From: Brevibacterium oceani
Lineage (GTDB): Bacteria > Actinomycetota > Actinomycetes > Actinomycetales > Brevibacteriaceae
Length of the DNA stretch: 64,000 nt
NCBI RefSeq assembly: GCF_013623835.1
Contig: NZ_JABKDE010000001.1
Location: forward strand, 644,406-708,405
Direction of reading: 5' to 3'
The notes beneath the pieces were generated by a model, which saw only the letters and a program-made list of their open reading frames with translations, had not been told where the DNA came from and searched no databases. Positions 63,880 to 64,000 of the stretch are shown one piece after another (within the stretch, counting starts at the first letter, position 1; every line of letters starts with the position of its first letter). The position numbers and the translations under genes were made by a program.

Positions 63880-63941
63880 TTGCTACCCGACGGCGGCCCA
63901 GCAACCTCGCGCGAGGTTGCAGGGCCGCCGTCAGGTAGCAA
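63880..63941. repeat. 62-bp palindromic repeat, second copy of the deoC-mutase palindrome
   Basis: Two 31-bp arms (centre 63910/63911) with two mismatches, starting TTGCTACCCGACGGCGGCCC like the copy at 33725-33786. The loop end differs (CTCGC/GCGAG here, CTGGC/GCCAG there) but stays complementary. It also serves as a terminator after the peptidase gene. Confidence 0.88.
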
Positions 63942-63944
63942 TGA

Positions 63945-64000
63945 GGGGGTGGGGGGGGGGGGGGACGGCGCTTGGGCCCAGGCGCCGGGGCCCGAGGGGG
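63945..64000. other. Low-quality poly-G contig end
   Basis: The last bases contain a long G homopolymer and further G/C-rich low-complexity sequence. It looks like sequencing or assembly artefact, not biology. Confidence 0.7.

Noticed and set aside
63945..64000. G-rich end as telomere or quadruplex element
   Set aside because: Homopolymer and low complexity at the very end of the window suggest contig-end error.

Overview
The window looks like chromosome from a high-GC actinobacterium of the Micrococcales. Brevibacterium is my best guess, from protein style and gene order; no rRNA is present to confirm it. The support is GC-rich coding throughout, leaderless or short-leader starts, the prfB-ftsE-ftsX order, Lsr2-type proteins and an actinobacterial Tad pilus locus. 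The last ~50 bases are a poly-G/low-complexity contig end.

Layout, left to right. (1) 1-7218: polyol catabolism, with xylulokinase (cut by the window start), a SorC-type regulator, a divergent ABC importer without its own ATPase, and a mannitol-type dehydrogenase. (2) 7341-12432: a lipoprotein GH3 glycosidase, an NlpC/P60 cell-wall hydrolase, a rhodanese-type sulfurtransferase and a methyltransferase. (3) 12649-18896: rsmA-ispE, coupled to a GntR regulator, then gluconate uptake (gntP), gluconokinase (gntK) and 6-phosphogluconate dehydrogenase (gnd). (4) 19048-25420: class V aminotransferase, homocysteine methyltransferase, membrane acyltransferase, DksA-like zinc protein and an ABC-F ATPase. 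(5) 25770-36511: a complete nucleoside uptake and salvage set (BMP lipoprotein, ATPase, two permeases, cdd, deoA, deoC), facing phosphopentomutase/phosphomannomutase and purine nucleoside phosphorylase across a 78-bp perfect palindrome. (6) 36556-41308: a double-GNAT-like protein and an EssC/EccC-like membrane ATPase. (7) 41469-58954: a Tad pilus operon on the minus strand (tadA-tadB-tadC-pilin-like-TadE-TadE-TadG), split by a mobile element. (8) 59466-63873: a gutted flavohemoglobin gene, prfB, ftsE, ftsX and an EnvC-like M23 peptidase.

The most interesting object is the mobile element, about 12.57 kb (roughly 42946-55516), visibly AT-richer than its surroundings. It is integrated inside the pilin-like gene between tadC and the TadE genes. 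Joining the two host flanks at a shared GT dinucleotide restores one in-frame 107-aa gene, which defines attL and attR. The element carries a large serine integrase whose C-terminus looks like an Lsr2 DNA-binding domain, a separate Lsr2-like gene, an excisionase-like HTH protein, a P-loop replication ATPase followed by an iteron-like, AT-rich candidate origin, a zinc-finger/peptidoglycan-binding fusion, a NrdH-like redoxin, and a right-hand cargo block. That cargo includes a secreted putative nuclease toxin with a coupled candidate immunity gene, a membrane-anchored protein, small related proteins, an HNH nuclease and an orphan HsdR-N-type nuclease. I see no capsid, tail, terminase or conjugation genes, so it resembles a satellite or small integrative element more than a full prophage.
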